NCBI GenBank assembly: GCA_016297415.1
Contig: JAEDGQ010000016.1
Location: 1 to 28,937 of the forward strand
Length of the DNA stretch: 28,937 nucleotides
Reading direction: 5' to 3'
From: Treponema sp.
GTDB taxonomy: Bacteria > Spirochaetota > Spirochaetia > Treponematales > Treponemataceae
Shown: positions 7,739 through 15,783 of the stretch, in pieces
Numbering within the stretch: position 1 is the first letter of the stretch
How the letters are laid out: every line of letters starts with the position of its first letter
Notes under the pieces: generated by a model
What the model was told of the DNA's origin: nothing
What the model saw: the letters and a program-made list of their open reading frames with translations, nothing else
The model's database searches: none
Translations under genes and position numbers: made by a program

Positions 7739-9502
7739 ATGGCTAAAACATTTGATGATAAAAAAATTATTTACACAATGGATCGCGTATCACGAGCCTA
7801 TGGTACAAAAGTAGTACTTAAGGACATTTCAATTTCTTATTACTACGGTGCAAAAATCGGTGTTATCGGTGAAAACGGTGCCGGTAAATCATCTCTTTTC
7901 AAAATTTTTGCCGGAATCGATAAAGATTACACTGGCGAAACTAAGCTTCTTCCAGGCTATTCAATGGGCTACCTTGAACAGGAACCATATCTTGAACCAG
8001 GTAAAACAGTTCTTGAAGTTGTAAAGGAAGGTGTAAAACCAATCACAGACCTTCTTGCAGAATTTGATAAAGTAAACGAAGCCTTCGGTGACCCGGATGC
8101 AGACTTTGACAAGCTCTGTGCCCGCCAGGCTGAAATTCAGGAAAAGCTTGATGCAGCAGATGCATGGAATCTTGATGCAAACCTTGAACTTGCAATGGAC
8201 GCCCTCCGCTGTCCTCCGGCAGATCAGGTAGTAGACGTACTTTCCGGTGGTGAACGCCGCCGTGTTGCTCTGTGCCGCCTTCTCCTCCAGAAACCAGACA
8301 TCCTTCTTCTGGACGAACCTACAAACCATCTTGATGCAGAAACAGTTGCATGGCTTGAACGCCACCTTAAGGACTATCCTGGTACAATTATTGCCATTAC
8401 TCACGACCGTTACTTCCTTGATAATGTAGCAGGCTGGATTCTTGAAATGGACCGGGGTGAAGGTTATCCCTTCAAAGGAAATTACTCACAGTGGCTCGAA
8501 GCAAAAGAAAAACGTCTTGCCCTTGAAGAAAAACAGGCTTCAGTACGCCGCCGCGAAATGCAGGAAGAACTTGCATGGATTAACGCCGGAGCTAAAGGCC
8601 GTCAGGCAAAACACAAGGAACACATTACAAAATACGAAGCTCTTCTTGCAGAAGAATCAAGCCGCGTTCAGCTTAAAGACAGCCAGATTTCAATTCCGGC
8701 AGGTCCACGCCTTGGTAATGTAGTAATTGATGCAGAAAAACTTACAAAATCTTTCGGCGACAAGCTTCTTTTCGAAAACCTGGACTTCCACATTCCAGCC
8801 GGAGCCGTAGTTGGTATTGTAGGACCAAACGGTGCCGGTAAAACAACACTGTTCAAAATGATTGCCTCAGCAGCAGGTCAGGAAATTGAACTTCCAGACG
8901 GAAAAATGGGAAAAGAACTTCCAGATTCAGGAACCATCAAAGTCGGTGAAACAGTAAAACTTGTTTACGTTGACCAGATGCGTTCAAAGCTGGATCCAAA
9001 CAAAACAATTTACGAAATGCTTTCCGGCGGAAGCGATTTAATCAAGCTTGGTGCAGTAGATGAAAAAGGCCGCCCTGTAAACGGTGCAATCCGCGAAATC
9101 AACGCCCACGCTTACTGTTCATGGTTCAACTTTAACTCAGCTGAACAGAACAAAAAAATCAGCGTACTTTCCGGTGGTGAAAAAAACCGTCTTAACATGG
9201 GTATGATGTTCAAAGAAGCAGGAAACGTTCTTATGCTGGACGAACCTACAAACGACCTGGACATTACAACAACACGTTCCCTGGAAGAAGCAATCAACAG
9301 CTTTGCAGGGGTTGTTCTTGTAATAAGCCACGACCGCTACTTCCTGGACCGTATCTGTACACACATCCTTGCATTCGAAAACAATTCAGACATACACTTC
9401 TTTGAAGGCAACTGGTCAGAATATGTTGAATGGCGCAAGGAAGTTCTTGGAATCGACAACGACATTCCACACAAGACAGTTTACAGAAAACTTACAAGAT
9501 AA
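7739..9502 (+). CDS. ettA: ABC-F energy-dependent translational throttle protein EttA
   Basis: 587 aa, slightly longer than the usual 555. A cytoplasmic ABC-F ATPase that binds the ribosomal E site and gates the first elongation steps according to the ATP/ADP ratio. Two ABC domains: Walker A GENGAGKSS (44-52), signature LSGGERRRVALCRLLLQ, Walker B with LLLDEPTNHLDAET; then a second Walker A GPNGAGKTT and LSGGEKNRLNMGMMF with LMLDEPTNDLD. The inter-domain P-site linker (ELAWINAGAKGRQAKHKEHI) is typical of EttA. A short insertion (GQEIELPDGKMGKELPDSG) lies after the second Walker A. An ATG at 7715 (MISVIMFF) is rejected: its extra codons overlap the -10 box. A terminator follows directly. Confidence 0.95.
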   Translation: MAKTFDDKKIIYTMDRVSRAYGTKVVLKDISISYYYGAKIGVIGENGAGKSSLFKIFAGIDKDYTGETKLLPGYSMGYLEQEPYLEPGKTVLEVVKEGVKPITDLLAEFDKVNEAFGDPDADFDKLCARQAEIQEKLDAADAWNLDANLELAMDALRCPPADQVVDVLSGGERRRVALCRLLLQKPDILLLDEPTNHLDAETVAWLERHLKDYPGTIIAITHDRYFLDNVAGWILEMDRGEGYPFKGNYSQWLEAKEKRLALEEKQASVRRREMQEELAWINAGAKGRQAKHKEHITKYEALLAEESSRVQLKDSQISIPAGPRLGNVVIDAEKLTKSFGDKLLFENLDFHIPAGAVVGIVGPNGAGKTTLFKMIASAAGQEIELPDGKMGKELPDSGTIKVGETVKLVYVDQMRSKLDPNKTIYEMLSGGSDLIKLGAVDEKGRPVNGAIREINAHAYCSWFNFNSAEQNKKISVLSGGEKNRLNMGMMFKEAGNVLMLDEPTNDLDITTTRSLEEAINSFAGVVLVISHDRYFLDRICTHILAFENNSDIHFFEGNWSEYVEWRKEVLGIDNDIPHKTVYRKLTR

Positions 9503-9520
9503 CTTTGGATAAATTTTTCA

Positions 9521-9556
9521 AATCCTGTCAGAATTTTCTCTGACAGGATTTTTTAT
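9521..9556 (+). terminator. Rho-independent terminator of ettA
   Basis: AATCCTGTCAGA pairs perfectly with TCTGACAGGATT around a 6-nt loop, followed by TTTTATTTTT. It starts 18 nt after the ettA stop. Confidence 0.9.
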
Positions 9557-9571
9557 TTTTTACGAGAACGC

Positions 9572-9577
9572 TATAAT
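9572..9577 (+). promoter_or_regulatory. -10 box of the surface lipoprotein operon
   Basis: Perfect TATAAT at 9572-9577 (preceded by ACGC, so no extended TG), giving a leader of about 30 nt before the ATG at 9615. GGAG at 9604-9607 is the ribosome-binding site. A second TATAAA-like run at 9582 overlaps the likely start. Confidence 0.5.
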
Positions 9578-9614
9578 TTTTTATAAAAAATCTTATAAAA
9601 TATGGAGAAAAATA

Positions 9615-11012
9615 ATGAAAAAAGTTTCATTATTTCTGGCCGCACTTTTTTGTGCTATTGCGTTTATTTCCTGCAGTGGAGAAGCTTCTACTGAGACAGT
9701 ATATGCTTACTCTGATCCTGCTCTCACTGGAATTTCTATTTATAAAACACCTGATATTACAGATTATGCTGTAAACTCTAACTTAAATCTGTCAGGCCTT
9801 ATTGTTACTTCAACCTACAGCAACGGAGTAACCGGTATTATTACTGATTATACAACTGATCCTGCCAACGGTTCTGCTCTTACCGAAGCAGGCGAAAAAA
9901 CAGTTACTGTTACTTATAAAAATTTAACTGCATCTTTCAAAATCAACGTTCTTGAAAGCCTCCCTTCTGCAGAAGCCGAAATTAAAGAAATCAATATCCT
10001 TCAGCAACCTTCTAAAACAGTTTATACAAAAGATGAAGCTCTTGATCTTTCAGGCCTCATTGTAACAGCCACTTACAACAATGGCGTAACCGGTATTATT
10101 TCTGATTACACAACTAATCCAGAAAATGGATCTGCCCTTACCGAAACTGGATCAACAAAAGTTACAGTTACTTATAAAAATTTAACAGCATCTTTTAAGA
10201 TCAGCATTTTTGACAGTCTTCCTTCAACTGAAGCTGAATTAATTGAAATCAATATCCTTCAGCAGCCTGCTAAAAAACTATATGCAAAAGGCGAACAGCT
10301 GGATCTTTCAGGACTTCTGGTTGGTGCTTCATACAGCGACAAAAAAGCAAGCATCGTAACAGGATTTACATCAGTTCCTGCTGCCGGAGAAGAATTAACT
10401 GAAGCAGGAGACCAGACTGTAACAATTTCATTCGGTGCTTTTGAAACTTCATTCAAGATTAAAGTTGCAGAACAGGTACTTTCCAATGAAGCATATCTTG
10501 AATCAATTTCTGTTTATCAGCGCCCGGTAAAAACTTCATACGAAGAAGGTGACAGTTTTGATTCTACCGGTTTAATCGTTACTGGAACTTATTCTGACGG
10601 TCTTATTGGTCTTATTACTGACTACACATTAAATATTGTAGAAAATGAAGAACTTTCAGAAACAGGAACTAAAACCGTAACAGTATCAAAAGATTCCCTT
10701 TCCACAAGCTTCACAATTGAAGTTGTTGAAAAAGTTGTTTACGGCACAGTATCTGGAATTTCAGTTACAGTTGCTGCCAGCAGTGATATTTCAATTTCTC
10801 AAACTGACATTACAAACGGTATTAAATTTACAGCACCTGAAGGATTTGTCTCTTACAGGTGGTCTGTTAACTCAGTAAATACAGGTAATGAGCAGGAATA
10901 TATCCTTAATACTAAGGATCTTATTTCAGGCAATTATGAAATTTTCCTTATTGCAAAAGATGAAAAAAATAACTACAGAAGCGCAACAATTTACGTTCAG
11001 GTAGAAAACTAA
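9615..11012 (+). CDS. Lipoprotein with four Big_3 immunoglobulin-like repeats
   Basis: 465 aa. The lipoprotein signal ends FISC with the acylated cysteine at residue 20. Four homologous Ig-like units follow at about 36-112, 124-198, 209-284 and 295-371, each with the Big_3 pattern: a short strand, KTxYxxGexLDLSGLxV, TYSNGVTG...I, a DYT segment, an ETGxKTVTVTYKNL strand and ASFKI. Units 1 and 2 are nearly identical in places, which points to recent duplication; unit 4 is the most diverged. The C-terminus (380-465) is a different beta domain. It is probably anchored in a membrane leaflet and exposed, as an adhesin or spacer; the ligand is unknown. The next gene begins 11 nt downstream with its own AAGGAG, so the two form an operon. 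Confidence 0.88.
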   Translation: MKKVSLFLAALFCAIAFISCSGEASTETVYAYSDPALTGISIYKTPDITDYAVNSNLNLSGLIVTSTYSNGVTGIITDYTTDPANGSALTEAGEKTVTVTYKNLTASFKINVLESLPSAEAEIKEINILQQPSKTVYTKDEALDLSGLIVTATYNNGVTGIISDYTTNPENGSALTETGSTKVTVTYKNLTASFKISIFDSLPSTEAELIEINILQQPAKKLYAKGEQLDLSGLLVGASYSDKKASIVTGFTSVPAAGEELTEAGDQTVTISFGAFETSFKIKVAEQVLSNEAYLESISVYQRPVKTSYEEGDSFDSTGLIVTGTYSDGLIGLITDYTLNIVENEELSETGTKTVTVSKDSLSTSFTIEVVEKVVYGTVSGISVTVAASSDISISQTDITNGIKFTAPEGFVSYRWSVNSVNTGNEQEYILNTKDLISGNYEIFLIAKDEKNNYRSATIYVQVEN

Positions 11013-11023
11013 GGAGAACAAAA

Positions 11024-14000
11024 ATGAAAAATATTATTACAAAAATTTCAGCCGCTGTTTTTGCCCTTTCATTATTCTGCGGTACATCATTCATCACTTC
11101 CTGCAACAATTTTCAGGATCAGATTGAAACAAACAGCAAAGCATATATTTCCCTCGGCTCTGCTTCTGCCAGAACAATTCTTCCTGCATTTGATACAGAA
11201 AATTTTTCAAACTACGTTCTTAAAGGAAGCTTTAACGGCGGTGAAGAAACACTGATTGGTACATGGGACAGTCTGGATGCTGTTCATGCTGAAATTCTTG
11301 CAGGAACATGGGATTTTACCCTCACCGCAAAAAACGGTTCAGCATTACTTGAAGGAAAGATTTCAGGTAAAGCAATTATTTCAGGTAACAACGTACTTAA
11401 TTTTATTATGGATTTAAAAAGCTATGGCTCTTCGAATAGCTATGGCTCAGTAAATGTTTCTGTTAATGTTCCTGATTCTGTTAAAAGCATTAAGGCTGGC
11501 CTTTATAATGTAGAAACAGGAAAAGTAATTTCTGACTTTAAACAGGAAGCCCTTGAAATTACAGGATATTCTGCTGCATATCAAAAAAGCATTGTTCCTG
11601 CCGGCACTTATACAATTAAATTCTTTATGTATGGTGACGAAGAAGGTTCTGTACTGCTTAACACATATTCAGAAATTGTAATTGTTGCCAGCAACGCTGC
11701 ATCAAATGATTCTGAAGAAATCACTACTGTTAACAGTGCATATACAATTGAATACGATCTTGGAAAAGGCTCTGCAAAGAATGGAAAAACATTCCCTTCT
11801 CTTTATTCAATTCTTACAAGCGTTCTTCTTCCATCTGAAAATGATCTGGACTACCCTGATCACATCTTCAGCGGCTGGTATGAATCATCTGATTTTTCAG
11901 GCTCTCCAGTAACTGAAATTAAAGCTGGTTCCCAGACTGGTAACAAAAAATATTTTGCACGCTGGGCAATTCAGGGTAATTTTACTCTTGAAGCATCTAC
12001 TATTGCTACAAAAATTGATTCTCTTGAAGCTGATGGAGCATATAACATTAAGGCAACAGGTGCCTGCTCTGAAGATGACATTATTAAAATCAGAAATGTT
12101 ATTGCAGGTCGTTCAGATATCATTGTTAATCTTGATTTATCTGCAACATCAGGGCTTAAAAATCTTCCGGCAAATGCATTCCAGAACTGTACATCTCTTC
12201 ATAGCATTATTCTTCCATCAACAATTACAACAATGGGAGCAGGTATTTTTGCAGGCTGTTCTAACCTTGTAAGCATTACTATTCCATTTATTGGAACTTC
12301 GGCTACAGCCACAACAGCTTCAGCAGATACACTGTTTGGTGTAATTTTTGGCACTACTGCGTTTACTGGTGCTACTGCCACAACTCAGAATTACGGTTCA
12401 TCAAAGGTTTACTATATCCCGGATTCATTAAGAAGCGTTACAGTCCTTGGCGGTAAAATGCTTTATGGCGCTTTCTATGGCTGTGCAAAGCTTACTACTA
12501 TTAATCTTCCATCAGACTTAACTGAAATGGGAAACAGAGGTCTTTACGGCTGTACAAATCTTAAAGATTTCACACTTCCTTCCGGACTTACAAAAATCGG
12601 CCAGTATGAATTTACCGGATGTTCTTCAATTACAGCACTTACAATCCCAAAAAATGTAGCAACAATCGATACATATGCATTTAACAATGTTGAAAATCTT
12701 AAAACCGTTACATTTGAAACAGGTTCAGTATTAACAGCTATTGGCAGCAATACGTTTACAGATAGTAAAAAGCTTGAATCTGTCGACTTTAGTAAAACAA
12801 AGCTTACCACACTGGGTTCAAGTGCATTCAGTAACTGTTCAAGTCTGGTTAACGTTAACCTTTCTTCCGGCAGTCTTACAACTATCAACACCACTGCATT
12901 CCTGAACTGTACATCTCTTACTACTATTGTTATTCCTTCAACAGTAACATCAATTGCAGGTTCTGTATTCAGAGGTTGTTCTGCACTCACAAATTTAACT
13001 CTTCCATTCATCGGGTCTTCTTCAACCACAGCTACTTACAGATCCAGCTCAGTTTTATTCGGTTATATTTTTGGTAGTACTTCATATACAGGCTCAACTG
13101 CAATATCTCAAACTTACTATTCTTCGTCTACCTCAACTTCAACTACAACTATTAAATACTATATTCCTTCAAGCCTTACAAACCTTACAATTACCGGAGC
13201 TTCAGGAAAGCAGGCTGTTTACAACTATGCTTTCATAGGCTGTACTCAAAACTTAAATGTTACTCTCAACAGTGGAATTATTAACCCTTATGCATTTGCA
13301 AGCTTTACCGGTCTTAAAACATTTACATTTGGAAAAGCATATACAAATATTGCAGAATACATGTTCAGTGGATGTTCAGGATTAACTTCTGTATCTGTAA
13401 AACTCAGCAGCGGTGGAAAAATCGGAAATTATGCATTTAATGGATGTTCTTTATTAAATACAGTTAATATCCCAGACGGAACTGCTTCTATTGGTTCAAA
13501 TGCCTTCTACAACTGCAAAGCTCTTCCTTCAATTACTATTCCATCTTCTGTAACAACAATTGATAGTTATGCTTTCAGAAACTGTTCTTCTCTGACAACT
13601 GTAACTATTCCTGAAAGTGTTACTACAATGGGCACATCCATCTTTTATGATTGTGCTTCTCTCCAGAAAGTAATACTGCCGGAAGGCATTACTAAAATCC
13701 CTTCAAATACATTTTATGGATGTACAGTTCTTGCAGACATTTCAATTCCTTCAACTGTAACTTCCATTGATTCATCTGCATTTAGTAAATGTACAAACCT
13801 TAAATCAATTACAATACCGGATGCTGTAACATCTATTGGTGCAAGTGCATTCGCAGGCTGTTCTGGTCTTACAGAAATGTCTGTTCCTTTTGTAGGTTCA
13901 ACTAAGGGCGCTACAGCAGCAGCAGCTTCAACATTGTTCGGTTACTGGTTCGGTACATCTTCTTATACTGGCTGTACTTCAACAACACAGTATTATGCAT

Positions 14001-14752
14001 CTTCTTCTTCAACAGCATACTACATTCCTAATGGACTTAAAAAAGTTACAGTTCGCGGCGGTTCAATTCTTTACGGTGCATTCTACAATTGTACAAAAAT
14101 CGAACTTCTTAACATTGATGAAAGTGTAACTTCAATCGGAACAAATGCATTCTATAATGTTCCTGTTGTTCACTACCACGGTAAACTTACAAGCACAAAC
14201 AAATGGGGAGCAAAGACAATTAATCTTACTAAATTTGAAGTTATAACTCCTTCAACCTGTACTGTTCACGGTGTCGGAAACAAAATATGTCAGACATGTG
14301 GAAAAGTTATAGAACAAAACGTTGAACTTGAACTTTTACCTCATTCTTTAAATGAGAACTCTGTTTGTACTGTCTGCGGAAACGAAATACCAACCTGGGT
14401 AATGACTTCAACCTCGAGCTACCCATGGAAAGCCAGCGGTACTACATGGACTTCTTCAAATAAAGGTGTCAGTTCAAGTTCTTCATCCTCAACCTGGACA
14501 ATTGTACTTAATAAAGAAATCTCATATACATTCCAGTATAGGGTATCAAGCGAATCAGGTTATGATAAACTTACTGTCACTCTGGACGGAACCACAATTG
14601 CAAGTGCAATTTCCGGAAACGGATCACTTACTACTAAAACCGTAACACTGACTGCCGGTACACACAAAATTACAGCTACTTATTCAAAGGATGTTTCAAA
14701 TAATACAAACAATGACTGCGGTACACTGATTCTTCCGGAAATAACTTACTAA
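11024..14752 (+). CDS. BspA-like leucine-rich repeat lipoprotein
   Basis: 1242 aa. Lipoprotein signal with ITSC, acylated Cys27. Residues 40-235 are an unassigned beta-rich region. Residues 249-324 match a Listeria-Bacteroides (Flg_new) repeat (TIEYDLGKGSAKNG, FSGWYESSDFSG, KYFARW). From about 370 to 1075 runs a long array of Treponema/BspA-type LRR_5 repeats (AFxNCxSLxxIxIPSxVTxIG). Three of the repeats carry the same bulky insertion (LFGxxFGxxxYTG...YYIPxxL). Next comes a small Cys/His module (CTVHG, CQTCGK, CTVCGNE), possibly zinc-binding, then a Ser-rich beta domain to the end. BspA proteins bind fibronectin/fibrinogen and epithelial cells; here that role is inferred. It is the second gene of the operon and ends at a strong terminator. 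Confidence 0.92.
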   Translation: MKNIITKISAAVFALSLFCGTSFITSCNNFQDQIETNSKAYISLGSASARTILPAFDTENFSNYVLKGSFNGGEETLIGTWDSLDAVHAEILAGTWDFTLTAKNGSALLEGKISGKAIISGNNVLNFIMDLKSYGSSNSYGSVNVSVNVPDSVKSIKAGLYNVETGKVISDFKQEALEITGYSAAYQKSIVPAGTYTIKFFMYGDEEGSVLLNTYSEIVIVASNAASNDSEEITTVNSAYTIEYDLGKGSAKNGKTFPSLYSILTSVLLPSENDLDYPDHIFSGWYESSDFSGSPVTEIKAGSQTGNKKYFARWAIQGNFTLEASTIATKIDSLEADGAYNIKATGACSEDDIIKIRNVIAGRSDIIVNLDLSATSGLKNLPANAFQNCTSLHSIILPSTITTMGAGIFAGCSNLVSITIPFIGTSATATTASADTLFGVIFGTTAFTGATATTQNYGSSKVYYIPDSLRSVTVLGGKMLYGAFYGCAKLTTINLPSDLTEMGNRGLYGCTNLKDFTLPSGLTKIGQYEFTGCSSITALTIPKNVATIDTYAFNNVENLKTVTFETGSVLTAIGSNTFTDSKKLESVDFSKTKLTTLGSSAFSNCSSLVNVNLSSGSLTTINTTAFLNCTSLTTIVIPSTVTSIAGSVFRGCSALTNLTLPFIGSSSTTATYRSSSVLFGYIFGSTSYTGSTAISQTYYSSSTSTSTTTIKYYIPSSLTNLTITGASGKQAVYNYAFIGCTQNLNVTLNSGIINPYAFASFTGLKTFTFGKAYTNIAEYMFSGCSGLTSVSVKLSSGGKIGNYAFNGCSLLNTVNIPDGTASIGSNAFYNCKALPSITIPSSVTTIDSYAFRNCSSLTTVTIPESVTTMGTSIFYDCASLQKVILPEGITKIPSNTFYGCTVLADISIPSTVTSIDSSAFSKCTNLKSITIPDAVTSIGASAFAGCSGLTEMSVPFVGSTKGATAAAASTLFGYWFGTSSYTGCTSTTQYYASSSSTAYYIPNGLKKVTVRGGSILYGAFYNCTKIELLNIDESVTSIGTNAFYNVPVVHYHGKLTSTNKWGAKTINLTKFEVITPSTCTVHGVGNKICQTCGKVIEQNVELELLPHSLNENSVCTVCGNEIPTWVMTSTSSYPWKASGTTWTSSNKGVSSSSSSSTWTIVLNKEISYTFQYRVSSESGYDKLTVTLDGTTIASAISGNGSLTTKTVTLTAGTHKITATYSKDVSNNTNNDCGTLILPEITY

Positions 14753-14758
14753 ACCCGC

Positions 14759-14806
14759 AAAAAAAAACCGGCATTTTGAAGATTACTTCATTTGCCGGTT
14801 TTTTTT
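14759..14806. terminator. Bidirectional terminator between convergent genes
   Basis: A-rich run plus ACCGGCA pairs with TGCCGGT plus T-run (stem arms about 14759-14773 and 14792-14806), with a small inner GAAG/CTTC stem. Both strands end in a T tract, so it serves the BspA gene and the minus-strand exporter gene, whose last codon overlaps it. Confidence 0.88.
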
Positions 14807-15560
14807 ATTCTGAAATATGCATTTCCATTTTCTGCTTGTCGCGGGTGTTTAACCAGAACTGAAGTCCACAGCAGGCCGCAAATACAACTGCTACAATTCC
14901 CATTACAACTGGAATCACAGATGCTGATTTTATCATTTCAATAAATCCTGGAAGCTCTGCACCCTTGTTCAGGAAAAGATAAACTGCTGAAGGAAGATTT
15001 ACAAAGCCAAACACTGCAAAAATTGCAAAGGCAAGAATATGGAAGAAGCTGTCAGGAGTTTTTCCGTGAAGGAAGTAACCAATCATCATGCCGATTATGT
15101 CTGCAGCAAAAAGTCCGATTGAGCTTGCAACCCAGATATTGATTGAATCCATATTAAGACCGTTTGTAGCACCAAAAGTAATTGCTGTAAGCTGAGTTTT
15201 ATCTCCAAGCTCTGCTACAAAAAATGTTGCAAAAACTGCCAGTGGTGCAAAATTAAATTTGCTGTCGCCGGCTTCTTCGTCATCATCATCGCTGGCCAGT
15301 GATGTTACTGAAAAATAAAAGAATGCCGCACAGGCTATGGCCTTAATAATCCACAGATTAGATTTTAAGAACTCATTCAAAAGTCCGCCGGCAATAACCG
15401 CAAGACCATTCAGCACAAGAATGGCTGCCGCAGTTCCAATAACAATGTGACGGATTTTATATTTTGAAGTCATGGCAATGAGCATAAGCTGAGTTTTGTC
15501 GCCCATCTCCGCAATAAATACTGTTCCAAGCACAGTCAAAAAAAGTGTTAAAGATGTCAT
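14805..15560 (-). CDS. GDT1/TMEM165 (UPF0016) family cation exporter
   Basis: 251 aa with about six to seven membrane segments in two homologous halves. Each half has the family signature E-x-G-D-K-T/S: AEMGDKTQL (E18) and AELGDKTQL (E117). The halves are joined by an acidic loop (SDDDDEEAGD). Bacterial members (for example MneA) export Mn2+, and eukaryotic members exchange Ca2+/Mn2+ for H+; manganese export at the inner membrane is the likely role. The C-terminal half carries two extra hydrophobic segments. AAAGGA precedes the ATG. The leader contains a 7-bp inverted repeat (15603-15642). Confidence 0.9.
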   Translation of the reverse strand: MTSLTLFLTVLGTVFIAEMGDKTQLMLIAMTSKYKIRHIVIGTAAAILVLNGLAVIAGGLLNEFLKSNLWIIKAIACAAFFYFSVTSLASDDDDEEAGDSKFNFAPLAVFATFFVAELGDKTQLTAITFGATNGLNMDSINIWVASSIGLFAADIIGMMIGYFLHGKTPDSFFHILAFAIFAVFGFVNLPSAVYLFLNKGAELPGFIEMIKSASVIPVVMGIVAVVFAACCGLQFWLNTRDKQKMEMHISE

Positions 15561-15602
15561 AATTTTTCCTTTCGCGTTTATTTTACAAAAAATATTTTTG
15601 TT

Positions 15603-15642
15603 AGGGGAAGGTAATTTTATGATTCTACAACAGCATTCCCCT
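15603..15642 (-). promoter_or_regulatory. Inverted repeat in the exporter promoter/leader
   Basis: AGGGGAA (15603-15609) and TTCCCCT (15636-15642) form a perfect 7-bp inverted repeat with a 26-bp spacer, 43-82 nt upstream of the minus-strand exporter ATG. On the minus strand the spacer contains TAGAAT, a possible -10, so it could be an operator or a leader hairpin. It lacks the two conserved helices of the yybP-ykoY manganese riboswitch. Confidence 0.3.
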
Positions 15643-15648
15643 TTCTGT

Positions 15649-15676
15649 TTAACATTTCCGTTTTTTTCATTATAAT
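15649..15676 (+). promoter_or_regulatory. Promoter of the malic enzyme gene
   Basis: TTAACA at 15649-15654, 16-bp spacer, TATAAT at 15671-15676. This is the best -35/-10 pair in the window. It predicts a leader of about 100 nt, most of it inverted repeats. Confidence 0.65.
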
Positions 15677-15682
15677 CAATAC

Positions 15683-15770
15683 CGGTGGTTGAGCCTGTGG
15701 TCCCTGAGGTTCTCGAAGGGTCGAAACCACCGTTTTAATTAACCGGGTCATTTGGACAGGCTCAATGACC
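15683..15770 (+). repeat. Inverted-repeat leader of malic enzyme with two alternative pairings
   Basis: CGGTGGTT (15683-15690) pairs with AACCACCG (15725-15732), and GGTCATT (15746-15752) pairs with AATGACC (15764-15770). Alternatively TTGAGCCTGT (15689-15698) pairs perfectly with ACAGGCTCAA (15756-15765), which overlaps and excludes both hairpins. The words GACAGGCTCA and CCCTTCGA recur in the repeat at 23580-23620, so it is a member of a dispersed palindrome family. Confidence 0.6.
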
Positions 15771-15783
15771 TTATGGAAAATAT

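Noticed and set aside
12544..13029. Minus-strand ORF of 161 aa inside the BspA gene
   Set aside because: Antisense shadow of a leucine-rich repeat array with biased codons.
15561..15660. yybP-ykoY manganese riboswitch before the exporter gene
   Set aside because: Region is too short and lacks the paired conserved loops; only one inverted repeat is present.
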